The notes: generated by a model not told the origin, from the sequence alone. A stretch of DNA of 64,000 nt from Karalla daura (GCA_029224185.1 CM055191.1:4500036-4564035), one strand, 5' to 3'; shown: positions 12,501 to 23,466, numbered from the stretch's first letter. Program-made: numbers and translations.

Positions 12501-12900
12501 GCTGCTGCTGCTGTGCATGATGTGATCAGATTGTTTAAAGATGACGCTAAAACCAGCAAGAAGGCATCTGCAGCTGATCTTTTATCATGACTATAGCACG
12601 AGTGACGTCTGTGACATCATTTTGATGAGCAGAGCTGTAAGTTCATTTGTTTTTACTCACTGCAGCTTTCTTCACCTCAGGTATGAACCATTAAAAAACA
12701 CTATTGATGCTGTTGGTTAACGGTTATCATGTGTTTCTTATCCTCATGGTACCACATGTAATACTGAAGATGAGAGCATTCTGAATGTGTTTGCTGAGGT
12801 CTGTGGGCAGCTCACCCTCCAGCAGGTCTCTGGCCAATCCCGGTTCAGCTCCAGTGGAACGGACAAAGTCGGACAGGACTGCGTCCATATCCACGGTCAT
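2053..12900 (-). CDS. otud7b: OTU deubiquitinase 7B (Cezanne), 11 coding exons
   Basis: Spliced coding region: 12900-12816, 11741-11571, 11463-11236, 10456-10355, 9601-9474, 8885-8779, 8591-8464, 7507-7358, 6490-6373, 5256-5178, 3531-2053; 2775 nt, 924 residues plus TGA. All junctions are GT-AG and keep frame. Seen: N-terminal UBA-like segment (about 1-45), OTU catalytic domain (about 115-435) with GDGNCLLH (catalytic Cys188, Asp185) and AYDQAHFSA (catalytic His350), a basic segment KKRADSVANKLGSFGKSLGS, and a C-terminal A20-type zinc finger (Cys887, 892, 904, 907) ending IHRF. Known for the family: OTUD7B cleaves Lys11-linked ubiquitin, restrains NF-kB through TRAF3 and regulates cell-cycle substrates. 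Exons 3-6 (LTVY, IEQSM, SGLVYTEEEW) match OTUD7B rather than OTUD7A. The human protein is about 840 residues; this one is longer in the Ser/Gly/Lys-rich linker of the last exon. Identification is secure; tandem acceptors leave the exact length at 922-925. Confidence 0.96.
5178..5256 (-). CDS. otud7b: otud7b coding exon 10 (end of OTU domain)
   Basis: Residues about 406-432: SVALSLEAKLQMLHSYMTVT then WLPLPCE. Acceptor GTGCAG, donor GTAACC, ends in phase 0. Confidence 0.93.
6373..6490 (-). CDS. otud7b: otud7b coding exon 9, NAGNAG acceptor
   Basis: Residues about 367-405: AVVIPLTDSEHKMLPLHFAV then DPGKDWEWGKDDTDNVML. The acceptor is CCCCAGCAG, so the exon may begin at 6490 (extra Ala) or 6487. 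Donor GTACGG. Confidence 0.93.
7358..7507 (-). CDS. otud7b: otud7b coding exon 8 (catalytic His)
   Basis: Residues about 317-366: AFAPIPFGGIYLPLEVP and LVLAYDQAHFSALVSMEQKD. Carries catalytic His350 (His358 in human). Acceptor CCCCAG, donor GTGAGG. Confidence 0.96.
7731..8070 (+). repeat. Dispersed repeat family R, copy 1
   Basis: Shares with 18057-18381 and 54968-55335 an ordered set of motifs: a TTTTTAAGACC-like head, ACAACAGACCTC-like core, a TATNCCTTGGTCACTCT-like middle, AATACCTNATRAAAYCRTGA, and a TTTTTAAGANNCTGCAGRCA end. Lies in otud7b intron 7. No long inverted ends seen; probably an old non-autonomous element. Confidence 0.6.
8332..8421. repeat. (CCCT)/(CT)n low-complexity tract
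   Basis: Pyrimidine tract alternating CCCTCCCT and CTCTCT, in otud7b intron 7, some 40 bp past the donor of exon 7. Confidence 0.9.
8464..8591 (-). CDS. otud7b: otud7b coding exon 7
   Basis: Residues about 274-316: ESSDEPVYESLEEFHVFVLA then HVLRRPIVVVADTMLRDSGG. This is the OTU core strand-helix region. Acceptor CCCCAG; donor GTAAAC (weak at +5). Confidence 0.94.
8779..8885 (-). CDS. otud7b: otud7b coding exon 6
   Basis: Residues about 239-273: SGLVYTEEEWQKEWNELLKL then ASSEPRIH. The SGLVYTE segment is the OTUD7B-specific version of this region. Strong donor GTAAGT; a (CA)n tract lies just intronward of the acceptor. Confidence 0.94.
8903..8927. repeat. (CA)n microsatellite
   Basis: Twelve CA units 17 bp upstream of the otud7b exon 6 acceptor, where on the transcript they read as UG repeats. 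Confidence 0.9.
9474..9601 (-). CDS. otud7b: otud7b coding exon 5
   Basis: Residues about 196-238: MWGFHDRDLMLRKSLYALMD and REALKRRWRWQQTQQNKE, a highly conserved OTUD7 stretch. The exon ends GAG at an atypical donor GTCGGT. No other GT nearby preserves frame with the next exon. Confidence 0.93.
10085..10330. other. Candidate conserved non-coding element in otud7b intron 4
   Basis: Complex, non-repetitive sequence abutting exon 4 with clustered TAATTAATT, ATTAGT, AACAATGG and TTAATGAATGCTAATGG motifs (homeodomain and SOX type). It does not look like decayed intron or repeat. Conservation itself cannot be seen from one sequence. Confidence 0.3.
10355..10456 (-). CDS. otud7b: otud7b coding exon 4 (catalytic Cys)
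   Basis: Residues about 162-195, RLNWW through SGDGNCLLHAASLG. Carries the catalytic cysteine (Cys188 here, Cys194 in human) and the adjacent Asp. Donor GTGAGT. The CLLH core is intact, so activity is expected. Confidence 0.96.
11236..11463 (-). CDS. otud7b: otud7b coding exon 3 (OTU domain start), NAGNAG acceptor
   Basis: Residues about 86-161: TEKRLSRGISHASSTIVSLA, then FQLPDLTVY and FRSFIERDLIEQSM. The acceptor reads CCCAGCAG followed by CCACGG, so the exon can begin at 11463 or 11466 with one extra Ala; both keep frame. Donor GTGAGC. Confidence 0.94.
11571..11741 (-). CDS. otud7b: otud7b coding exon 2 (end of UBA segment)
   Basis: Residues about 29-85. Contains GKNWDFTAALSDFEQLRQVH and further on RPILHRQDEVVQ, both hallmark OTUD7 stretches. 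Acceptor CCGCAG, donor GTGAGG, phase 1 at both ends. Confidence 0.94.
12816..12900 (-). CDS. otud7b: otud7b coding exon 1 (start codon, UBA N-terminus)
   Basis: Encodes 28 residues beginning MTVDMDAVLSDFVRSTGAEP and ending RDLLE, then one base of a Gly codon before a GTGAGC donor. This N-terminus is nearly identical to that of vertebrate OTUD7 proteins, so the start is well fixed. The ATG overlaps the stop of a short upstream ORF. Confidence 0.93.
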
Positions 12901-13063
12901 GTGATCATGAATTCACAAGTTTGCGGGATGAGTCCGGACAGAAAAAAAAAGAGAAAAGAAGAGGAAGAAGAAGAGAGGAGGAGGAGCAAACAGAGGGACT
13001 CTGCTCTCCCCAGCAGGATGGGGGGGTCCAGGCCTCCAGCGGGGGCTACTCTACCAGCCACAC
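12901..13063 (-). other. otud7b: Probable 5' UTR part of the otud7b start-codon exon
   Basis: Reading down from 13063, TTTGTCTTCCAG makes a good acceptor followed by stops in the coding frame, so this would be untranslated leader. It holds a pyrimidine-rich tract (about 12940-12990) without AG and a four-codon upstream ORF ATGATCACATGA, whose stop overlaps the main ATG. The exact 5' end is inferred. Confidence 0.5.
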
Positions 13064-15304
13064 CTGGAAGACAAACACAAGATAAACACAGATCAGAGGA
13101 GATGAAGACACAGCAGCTAACAGTCAGAGAGTGTTTCCATTAACCCTGGAAATGCACAAAGATGAATAAACAAAACAAATCAAAAATAAATCCTGCTGGT
13201 TCCACCAGCAGCAAACGGGTGATGGAGCCCACTAAACCACCTTCCTCAGAGCAGAGTCTCGCCAGACAAGGTTTCAACTTGATGAGAGTTACAGCTCACG
13301 AGTGAGACACCCTTCCACGGAAACACCTACAAGTCTCTTGATTTCAGTTCAGAGACGTCGCTTTCATTTTGCAAAGCGCTGCAGTGGAAATCCAGCTGGT
13401 GAGAGCCGGTGATGTAACCAGCCGGCTGAACCTTGGTTGGCTTCCCAACCCTGTCACTCGTCACGCCCACGACAGCATCCCAGCAAACAGGTCCGACGCG
13501 CTCCTTCCGCCTTAAATAAAGAAAAACACAACCTTAAACCCTCCTCAGGGCACGGCTCAGTCTCTGTCCTCGCTTCTCGTTTATCCTAATTCATTCCGAA
13601 AAGTCTGAAGACTTCAGAGCCGCCTTCAGATGTGGCCTGGTGAACATTAAAAAAGTCACACAAAAAAAACCATTCCTCTGCCAGAGAAACAGATCTGAAA
13701 CCATAAGCAAGAGAGAGAGTGTGTGTTCACCCCGAGAGAGAAGATAGCAGTTCCAGGGAGTGATGCCTGGTGTCTCCATACGGAGATATGCCCAGATTGT
13801 GAGGGCACAGTAATCCTTCAAAGAGGCTCCTTAGGAATCAATGAGACACTTTTACTCCTCAAATTTCAATAGCAAAGCCAGAGGAGCCACATCAGTTGGA
13901 CAGTGAAATCAATACAGAGAAAGAGTCAGCATCAATGGCCCCATGGACACAAAGGATGGGAGCGGGCGATCAATGGCCAGCCAGACAAAAGGGGATGGAG
14001 CGTAGCACAGGCGCGCTAAAAAGACAGACTTAGGGGGCCAAGCCGGAGCTGAAGGCCCGTACCTTACCAGGAAAGGTATTCTGGGCACACACATTCTTTT
14101 TCAGCAGAGTCGGACGGTCACAGACCCTGATTTGTCACACTCCTCCTGCCACCGCAGGCTGCTGAGAAACTGAGGAGAAGGTGTCGGTCTGGCCAATGAT
14201 CAGTCGACTGAAGACATGCTAATCTTCAGCTACGTTATGTAGGTTACTGGTTAGACCAACCCCGGCCTCTATAGGTGACTTAGAGAAACAGAAAGAATGT
14301 GTAAATAGAGCAGTGAGGGTGCAGGGCAGAGGTCCTCACTGAGGCCCACTCACTCTGGCAGCCTTGGTGTTCTCACCCGGACCTCCCTTTAGCCTTTAAG
14401 CTAACCTACGCTGAGCGCTCTCACACACACAGAGCAGAGAGAAGGTCACAGTTAACACTAGGATTTTCATGAATTCATGTGCCGTCCACTACCTGCTCTG
14501 AAAGCCTCATTATTCATCGTTTCCAGCTGAAAGCGGAAACAGTTAAAGCTGTTCACCCGCTGAGACTGTGAGGGAAAACACGTCTGAAACAGATGAACAT
14601 GGAGGCCTCCATTAGCTCGACACCTGTTACTTCTACTGGCTAATAATCATTGTTACTGTCATTATTACACTGTCATTGTTGTGAGTTGTTGTTTACACGT
14701 CTCAGTGTTGTTGTTTCATTTACACTACTATCAACTTCCCAATTATTATTACACAATTGGTAACCGTGCAGTTCAGAGCGACACTGTGACTCACTGTTAA
14801 AATGGCTTTGAATCATAGCTGCTCCATAAACCCCCATACTGCTTGGGTTTGTTAATGGCGGCTGTTGTCTTTTGATGACAGGACTGCACTAGCACGGGCC
14901 TGAACGCCATCCAACCACTTGGAGCAGAACGAGTGTCAAACGAGGACGCTGACACTCAACAAGCCTTGATTGCAGCCTCTAAATCATTACACACCCGACG
15001 CTGCGTTGTTTTTAGCTACTCTGCCTTCATGGAGCCTCTCAACAACCTCATTGAGGTTCACAATCTGCCTGATCTAGTTTAGCCCTCACTCTTTTTCTTC
15101 AGTCTACCTCCAGTCATCTCTTCCTACCCAGCACCCAGCGCTCCTGCCTCAGCTCTGACTCAGTCAACTCTTTTCCACTGCGCCTGGTGAGTCACGAGTT
15201 TACTCTTCTTACACCTCTCCTCCACTCTCTCTCTCTCTCTCTGCCTATACCTCCCTCAGTCTCTCCATCATTATTAGAGGAGAAGCCACAGAGGTGCTCA
15301 GGGG

Positions 15305-15357
15305 GAGAGGAGGAAGAGGAGGAGGAGGAGGAGGAGGAGGAGGAGGAGGAGGAGGAG
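15305..15357. repeat. (GAG)n microsatellite
   Basis: About 17 GAG triplets with one GAA interruption. It opens an artefactual poly-Glu frame. Confidence 0.95.
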
Positions 15358-15511
15358 CAGACTTCAGGACAAAAAAGGCCTCTTCTCTGCCGGAAGAGTA
15401 TTTCTAGAGCGTTCCCTGCATGCACGCCCCGCATCCAGCAGCCCGCTCTGCAGCGCTCTCCTCCTCAGTCAGGCAGCTCGTCAGTCTGGCGATATTCAAT
15501 TCTACAGAGCT

Positions 15512-15513
<2 letters not shown>

Positions 15514-15587
<74 letters not shown>
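15514..15587. repeat. Long perfect (CA)n microsatellite
   Basis: 37 uninterrupted CA units. Likely polymorphic in length. Confidence 0.97.
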
Positions 15588-15590
<3 letters not shown>

Positions 15591-16461
15591 ACACAACTTG
15601 AGAGGCGTGAGATTGAGGGGTGTAAAAACAAACTCTACTGGACCGATAACAAAACTGCATCAGACGACACTGATACACAGAGCGTTGCTATAGTGCTACA
15701 GAGTCTGGTGCATCCAGCCCAACCCTACACATGTACGCTCCTCTACAGTCTGACTTCATGTTAGGACCACATCGATAGCAGGACTATTTCCTCCTCAGGA
15801 TCTGCCTGGGATCTGTGCTGCACCGCACTGCAGTACAAGCTGTGCCAGGATCAACTTTTCTATCGGCCTGACCTGCATTTCTTGTTCTTTTTTTTTTGTT
15901 TTTTCTTTTTACCTGGGAACAACAATGCAGTGGTTGCACTTGGCTGAATGAGGAGGGCGAAGCTATTATCACAGCACAGGGCGAACAAAAAGAGTCATGT
16001 GACCTCCGTGACCTGGTTCTGCTGAGAGCGGGACAGAGAGCGGACAGACGGCGTGTAGGTGTCAGTCTGCAGTCACAACGCACAAGTCTGTCTTCAGGAC
16101 TTTTACATCCTGGTAGATGTGGCCTTTCCTCCAGCTGTACCTTCCATTTGGGACATTTACACAGATTGCAGATTTGATGTTTATCTCTCTCTTGACCCCG
16201 GGGTCTGATTATAAAGCAGAGCAGCCTGTGGCTGTAACTGATCTATGGCATCCTTGGAAGTTATGACTGATTCACACACTCTGCAGTGCACAGTCTTGAG
16301 TTGGGGGGGGGATCATTTTCCAGGACAACTCGAGTGGTTTTTTACCAGGAAATGTGAACTTTTTCTGTCATTGTCAATGAATGGGAATCTGGTCACGGAA
16401 CCCTGATTATCACAGCCTTGAGGCGCAATTAATCAATTAGTCTATCTTCAGGTCACAGAGG

Positions 16462-16512
16462 GTGAATGCAGGGAATACACCCTGGACATGTGTCCAGTCC
16501 ATCACAGGACAC
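16462..16512 (-). mobile_element. Fragment of a common teleost interspersed repeat
   Basis: Contains CCCTGGACA...GTCCAGTCCATCACAGG, the reverse complement of the widespread teleost core TGTGATGGACTGG...CTGTCCAGGGTGT. The same core occurs in the plus-oriented copy at 23645-23860. Confidence 0.55.
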
Positions 16513-17103
16513 ACACACACACGCACTATTCACTCACTTCACACCTCGGGTCAGTTCCAGGTCTCCAGTCTATTTCAGTCCAGTTTTTGGACTGGAATGT
16601 TCTGGACTCCTGGACTCAGAAAGGACCTCGGTCCAGCAGGGATTCAGAGCAGACACATTCTCACTGGGTGGAGACAAACAGCTCTGGGTGTGTCGCCTCC
16701 GACTCATTATGCAATCGTGTTAATCAATTCATGTAAACTGAGGATTATTTCTGAGTCAGACCGAGGGCCTTTTCTGTGTGCCGGTCTCATGTTCTCCCTG
16801 TGTGTGTGTGTGTGTGTGTGTGCGTGTGTGTAGGTTTTAACTCATGAGTATGACACTGTTCTACCCAGCAACTCTGGCACAACGCGCCAGGTTGTGACAA
16901 CACTTCAAGGAAGAGGTCATTAGGACACAATACATCACTCACTGCCAGGAAACACACACACTCACACACACTCACACACACACACAGCAGTGACACACTC
17001 AGAATAAAGGACAGACCTGTCAATAACATGATGTGATGGACACATTTAGCTGGCAGGATGAATGCATATCACACAAAACACACCACTCAGCCTGTAATGA
17101 AGA

Positions 17104-17354
17104 GCTGCAACAACTAATCGATTAATCACCGATTATTTCAATGATTATTTAGGATTTCAAAAAAGGGTTTCTTCAGTCCTTGATGACAGACGGTTTGAAA
17201 AACTGACCATTAAAAGTAATGTAAAGACCAGATACTGGCTTTTGTGGAAGTGTGAACATTTTTTACAGTTTCGCATCATTTTATGACCCAAACCTAATGG
17301 AGAAAACAATTGACAGATTAATGGACTACCAAAATAAACGTTTGCTGCAGGCCT
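17104..17354. mobile_element. Degenerate MITE-like element, copy 1
   Basis: Begins GCTGCAACAACTAATCGATT and ends near GTTTGCTGCAGGCC, with internal TTTTGTGGAAGTGTGAACAT. This matches a non-autonomous element frequent in teleost genomes, recognised by its AACTAATCGATTA ends. Related copies at 23179-23466 and 26404-26625. Confidence 0.6.
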
Positions 17355-18056
17355 ACTGTAACCTCCTAATCCTTCTCTAAACTTTACAGCCTGTGATGGT
17401 CCGTTACACACGCCTCTCCCTCGGAGCAGCCCGACCACATGCACCCAGGGAGGGAGGTTTCCATTAAACAAACATGACCCGCAGCAGAAAACAAAGCTTC
17501 CTCTGAGCTGTCGGACAGTCTGAGGTCACTGCTCCACAACCGGGATTATTGTCAGAAATAGCAGAAATTCCATACACACCTCGCTGGTGGTGTCAGAGCC
17601 TCGCACTGGAGGGACGGACGGCTGCATCACGTCAGCCCGGTCCACACACACACACACACACACACACACTGTGTGTGTTTGACTTGGGTCACAATGGCTT
17701 TTTCTTGGGTGCAGCTGCTGATTGGCTGGGTGCTCCAGGTTGCACACACAGGCTGAAGTGTAGCAGAACATCACTACGCCAGGCGTGCACAGGGCCACTC
17801 CTGCTGCGGCTCACTTCCTGCTGCCTACGTTGCGACACTCGATTTGTTCCAAATCGGTGCAATGTAATTACACACAGAGACAATTAACGGCGGCGGTGGA
17901 TGTGTCAGGGCGCACAGGCATTGTGTTGTCAGATAACGAGCGTTGTGTGGGAGTGTAAAGGTCACTAAGCCAATGAGCTAAGATGTTTTAACGGGCCGTA
18001 AACTGGACCGCTTCAAAACATGTGGAACTAACACAGGTCAGCAGCAGGACGGTCAA

Positions 18057-18381
18057 TATCTTTTTAAGACTTCTTAGAGGCCTTCCAAAATAACTTTAGG
18101 ACCTTGTTCCAATTCCATGCTATAATCTTTAACTTACATGGCAGTTTGGTTATTAGCAATTAAATCTAATAACCTACAGAGCACAACCACACAACAGACC
18201 TCAGATCAGCTGGGGAGGAGTAGAATGTCAATGAACAAATGAAAAGGTACAGCTTATTAAAGTATATCTCTGGTCCGACTCTAACTCTCAATTATTCTGC
18301 CAAACTAATTGGAAAGATCCTGAGTACCAACAAAGCTGAATACCTCATAAAATCATGATCAAGACTTTTTAAGATTCTTAA
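18057..18381 (+). repeat. Dispersed repeat family R, copy 2
   Basis: Its core CAGAGCACAACCACACAACA then GACCTCAGATCAGCTGGGGA is nearly identical to copy 3 at 54968-55335. Order and orientation of the other motifs match too. Confidence 0.65.
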
Positions 18382-18746
18382 GTATTCTCACGTGGTACAC
18401 TACAACCTAGGATGCGACACCCTAACATACGCTCTAAAAAGAATCTGACTTTGTTTGATCTCGGGTCCAAGATGTTCAGTTTTGCTTCAAATAAAAAATA
18501 AAAAAAAAGACATTCCCTACAAGAAAGACCCCTGTGTGGATTACTGGCTAGCATTAGCAGCGCTGCTGCCAGCATGGGCATCACAGTCAGTGATTTGTGT
18601 CTGGGATGGCTGAGCTTTTGTCTGGCAGCAGGGGCTTACGTAACAGGAGCTGCTGACAACACGTGGGTGCTGCTGAGGGAGAACGGCCCGGATCACGGCC
18701 AGAGACACCGAGACACAGAGGTCAGCACGGCCCAGTGCGTCAGCCC

Positions 18747-19100
18747 TGGCTGGGCCCACAGGGTCAGCAGTGGCTGGGCCTACAGAGTCAGAACTGGCTG
18801 GGCCCACAGGGTCAGCCATGGCTGGGCAGGACTGGCTGGGCCCACAGGGTCAGCCATGGCTGGGCAGGACTGGCTGGGCCCACAGTGTCAGCCCTGGCTG
18901 GGCCCACAGTGTCAGAACTGGCTGGGCCCACAGGGTCAGCCCTGGCTGGGCCAACAGGATCAGAACTGGCTGGGCCCACAGGGTCAGCCATGGCTGGGCA
19001 GGACTGGCTGGGCCCACAGTGTCAGCCCTGGCTGGGCCCACAGGGTCAGAACTGGCTGGGCCCACAGGGTCAGAACTGGCTGGGCCCACAGGGTCAGAAC
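18747..19100. repeat. 24-bp GC-rich minisatellite
   Basis: Thirteen full units of the form TGGCTGGGCCCACAGGGTCA followed by GAAC, GCCA or GCCC, plus three 14-bp truncated units (TGGCTGGGCAGGAC) at 18819, 18857 and 18991. Units ending GCC and GAAC tend to alternate. Since 24 is a multiple of 3, all frames stay open, giving spurious ORFs of up to 179 codons. Confidence 0.95.
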
Positions 19101-20246
19101 TGGCTGCAGCTGAGAGCAGGGAACTTAGACTTTTTAATGCTTGAATCGGTTATTAAAATATATCTTATTATTTGATTATTAGTTGTTGCAACTCTAAGGA
19201 GGTCTCCAAGTAGGGAGCGGCTCAGCTAGTGGAGATGCTACCTTGGTTCCTGTTGTCTGATAAACACCAGTACATGACTCCACTAAGAGAAAAAGCCAAT
19301 AACTTCATCCTAAAGACGTAGCAAAGGACATGAAAACACTGATGGTGTAAATGGTGAAACAGCCCTGGAATATTAGATCAACAAGACAGATTCAGATAAG
19401 ATCTGGAAAAATAAAAAAGGCCTAGCCTTGTTCCAGATGTCTCGTTCAGAGGTTCCTTTCAGCAATAACTAAATGTCATTCAGCCAGACAACCAGGCTTC
19501 AGGAGGCTTCCACACATATCGTTATGTGGCTTCTTAGAGTGTGTTTACTGACAGAAAGGCCCTTTGCAGCTGTTCTGACAGTGGTACTGGTGAAGCCAGA
19601 TAGGGAACATAAGGACAGGAACGGACAATAAAATGGATGAAACACAAAGGGGAGAAACACAATGACGAGGCCTTTAGACTGCGGAGTGCAAAAGATGCTG
19701 GTGCTCTAAAGGCTTTGTCATGCTTCGGTGCGTAGGCCACTCGTGCAAAGGTCACCCAGTGTGGCCCCGGCCTGAATTCTGGAAACACCAGGAGCTACAT
19801 CCCACCACAATGCTGCAAGAAAAGCTGCACTGACCCATCTTTAATTTGGACGAACCAATAAAGTGAGTCTGAGACCCATCCACCAGTTATTACCAGACAA
19901 GGAGGTTAAAGCCAGTCAGACTGTAAACCAGTTCAGAAACCAGTTCAGAACAGGAGTGTTTTAAGGTTTTAATGAGGAGGAGGAGGAGGGGACTGTGATG
20001 AAAAAGGCCATTCCCATCTCAAACTGTGGTTGCTGTTTTGTTTATCTCTTCTATCTGACCATCCAGTATAGCATGTGGTTTGTTATTGTGATGTTTATTT
20101 GTTGTTTGATGGTTTTTGTTCAGGCTTTAAATAAACTTTCGAGGGTCACGGATCATTAAGGACACTTTGGGCCTTTTGTGTGTCGGGGCTGGGTTAGGTG
20201 TGGCGGAAAAATCTGTTTGTGTTTACAAAGAGCACAAAAGGTGAAG

Positions 20247-20247
<1 letters not shown>

Positions 20248-20307
<60 letters not shown>
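20248..20307. repeat. (CA)n microsatellite
   Basis: 30 perfect CA units. Confidence 0.96.
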
Positions 20308-20310
<3 letters not shown>

Positions 20311-23097
20311 CTGAACATGCATGTTTTAAGACTGTGCAGATAAGCACCAGCCTACAAGAACACTGGTAACCATGTGATAACAGATGAATGATGTCACTAT
20401 GGATGCTATTGTATATTGTTGTGTATTTTGAATGAGATTGCTGGACAGAATCATCAACTCTTTGGGGATAATAACTACTTCTTTTATCTTAACTTTATCT
20501 CATAATATTAATCAATAATAATATTAACTCTGCGATGCTTATAAGTAGCATATGGTTTAATTCACTTTTTCTGACAGATGTTGTATTTGATAAATACTGT
20601 TACGCACTGTAAAATGTAAACAGAAGTGTTTTAAATGCATGAGGAAAATGGACAGTCTGGACATGCTGCACCTGCGAGAAGGACAAAGGAGGTGTTATCA
20701 GCCAGCCCTGCTGGCACCTTTAAGAGGATGACCTGAGTCTTCTCAGAGATTCAGATTCTGATCATGTCTGTATAACAAATACATCCAGGTCCAGAATTCA
20801 TTGTCTTGTTGTGACTCCTGTGGGAAACCTTCTAGTTGAAGAGACGACTAAACCATGCTGTGTTCATCACTTGCTCTCTCTCTCGTCTCTGACATCAAAA
20901 GAAGCCGACCAGTTTGTCTTTGTCTCAGTTCCCATCTGTAAATGAGGGGAAAGAGGTGGTTGGACTGTAACATATAAACAGAAGAAGATTCACCACTTCT
21001 CTGGATCAAGAAGTGCACATTCCTGCAGCGGCGCACCTCGCTGACCTCGAGGATGACCTGAGATAATTATCTTAACACAGTTAGCGGTGAGATGTTACCA
21101 AATGAGGATGACACGAGTTGTTTCCCCTTTAATGGTCCGGTCCGGAGGAATAGACCACGCCTGTGAATGTGTTAACTTCTATTTCAGTTGGATCGCATAA
21201 ACCTTTCCTGTGATCTCAGCGAACGCAACACACCCGCTCCGCCTCACAAACAATACGAGCAGCGAGATAAGGGGAGTAAAGCAAGCAGAGAGGGAAGGGC
21301 TGCGGGCGGCTGGGAGTTCAGCCCGGGCTGACTAATGTCAGCACAGTGCTGAAGGTACAGCCATGGGAGCTCTGGACAGAGTTAGGAGTGGAAAGAAGTA
21401 GGTGTTTATAGTGTTTTTGGCGTCTGGGGATTAGTTTATAGCCTGCGTATCACGTCATAAACTGATTGAGATACGGGCTTATGACTATGAATCATTGACA
21501 CACCAAACTAGGTCAATTTAAACACAGCTGTTGTGTTTCCAGAACAGTTCCTATCATACTGAAAAGAGATATTTTTTAAATTCTGACTTGCATGCGTTTC
21601 CATTAAAGGCTGTTTCTGGTGATATCCTACAATGCTTGTGAAATCTGGTCCCACGAGGACATTGTTTTGAGATACAGCTCAGTCTCCTCCTCTGTCCACA
21701 CCTACCATGGCATCCTGTCCCAAGCATAAACTACAATGCATAAAATGCGACCACTACATCATGTTATTATGTTATTGTCAAGTGTTCTCTGGCACTTTGG
21801 AGATAAACTTTCATATCGACACACCTGAGAAAACACCTGCTGTTTCAGTGTTTTATTCTCAGGTTCTGTATATTTCCAGGGCTGATAGAGAGGAACCACT
21901 TTCTGAATCTGAATTCTGAGGGTTAGGACCAGCCAGTCATCACAGAAGATTTACCTCCCTCCATCTCTCTCTCTCTCTTTTGTCCTTTCATCCTTTTCCA
22001 TTTCTCCACTCTTCACTCCACTCTCCAACAGAGCCACAGTACGAGTCCAAACACAGTCAGGTCAAGAGACCCCGGACTCTGATCGTGTCCTCCTCCAGCT
22101 CGTTTGCGATGACGCGGGATGTCACGCACAGAGTGACGCTCTAGCATCCGGCATCAGATTGACGTCACTCCGGAGGACGGACTGAAAACTAAAATTGTCC
22201 CAGTGATAAGACAGCTCTGACAAGGTGACTTCACAGATACTACACGTCTGAAACCACATGCAACCTGCGCGCAAAGAACAGGATCCTAATCAAGGTTGTT
22301 TCTGTTATATTCTTACATAAATGAGTCTTTTTAAATACTGCAATGTATACATCAGCCTCCACAGTCCAGTCTGGAACTGTGAGCTATCGATCAAAGCAAA
22401 CGGCAGACGACAGCAGAGAAACCAGAGGAGGAAGAAAAACAGAGGTGTGGTGGGATGGCTGTCCTTCAGCTGTCTTTATCAGCCGAGTGCTGTAATCTGG
22501 TTACTGCCCGAGCCCAGTCAGCCTACACTGACTTATTACATAACATGAGAGCTTCAGCTGGGAAGGAGGATGTCACCGCCTCGCCGTAAAGAGCCGCCGA
22601 TGCCTTCCGCCCCGTTTTATCTCGGCTGAGCAGAGCATCACAATGTCTCTGCTGCTGCTGAGGCTGTGCATTAGGAGTCCTGCTATAGGATCCCAGCAAA
22701 GCTAAAAGCGGTAAATAAAAGCACGGCTTATCACCGGAACCTATAGCCTTGGACGTGGAAATGTACATCGGAGCAAAATATTTGCCTGCCGCAGCGCATT
22801 ATCCCACAGTGCCTGGGCAGTCTCTGTGAGCACTGTTGACAAAAACATCACAAACACTGAAAATACACAGATCTGCATCGAGAAAGTGCTCCGAGCGGGG
22901 AAATAAAACGAGGATAGCCTATCCTGTCATTTCAAGGGCAACTGGATGCGCCATGAAAACAGTATGACGCAAATACACTTGCAGGGACTTCCATTATGCT
23001 AACGCGTATGATGGAGACAGCATGGTAAACATCCTCGCTAAGTCAGCCCGAGGCACAGCTCTGCCTCCCTGCTCAATGTCAACATGAACACAGAGCT

Positions 23098-23152
23098 GCT
23101 GCTGGAGGCTACACACCCTGGACAGGCCTCCAGCCCATCACACACTCACACA
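23098..23152 (-). mobile_element. Fragment of a common teleost interspersed repeat
   Basis: ACACCCTGGACAGGCCTCCA then GCCCATCACACACTCACAC is a reverse-oriented match to the same core as at 16462-16512. Confidence 0.5.
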
Positions 23153-23178
23153 AATCAGAGGGCAGCAAGTCTCCTAAC

Positions 23179-23466
23179 AGAGCTGAGACAAAGTGACTAT
23201 TAATTAGACTATTCTAATCATCGATTAGTGAATTTAAGTCACTTTCAAGAAGGATTTTAAGGACTGAAGTCAAGATTCTCTGATCTCAGCTTCTTAGATG
23301 CGAATGTTTTCTGGTTTCTTGAGTCTCTAGGACAGAAAACTGAACTGGTGAGGACAAGTAGGGAATTCAAAGACCTGATTTTGGCCTTTGTGAAACAGTT
23401 TTCACAGCTTTTGCATCATTTTACCACTCAACTAATCGATTATCTGTTCCAGCCTTTATCCTAAAC
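23179..23466. mobile_element. Degenerate MITE-like element, copy 2
   Basis: Starts near TTAATTAGACTATTCTAATC then ATCGATTAG, has the typical interior TTTTCTGGTTTCTTGAGTCT and GGCCTTTGTGAAACAG, and ends CAACTAATCGATTATCTGTT. Confidence 0.6.

Noticed and set aside
2053..12900. Assignment as OTUD7A instead of OTUD7B
   Set aside because: OTUD7A proteins differ in the LTVY/EQSM/SGLVYTE stretches and end without HRF; this gene matches OTUD7B at those points.
15187..15764. Poly-Glu and His-Thr repeat frames
   Set aside because: Simple products of the (GAG)n and (CA)n microsatellites.
18574..19175. Overlapping frames of 124-179 codons with WLGPQGQ or GPTGSELA repeats
   Set aside because: They arise because the minisatellite unit is 24 bp, a multiple of three. 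The 14-bp truncated units shift frames, and there is no start context, splice structure or homologue.
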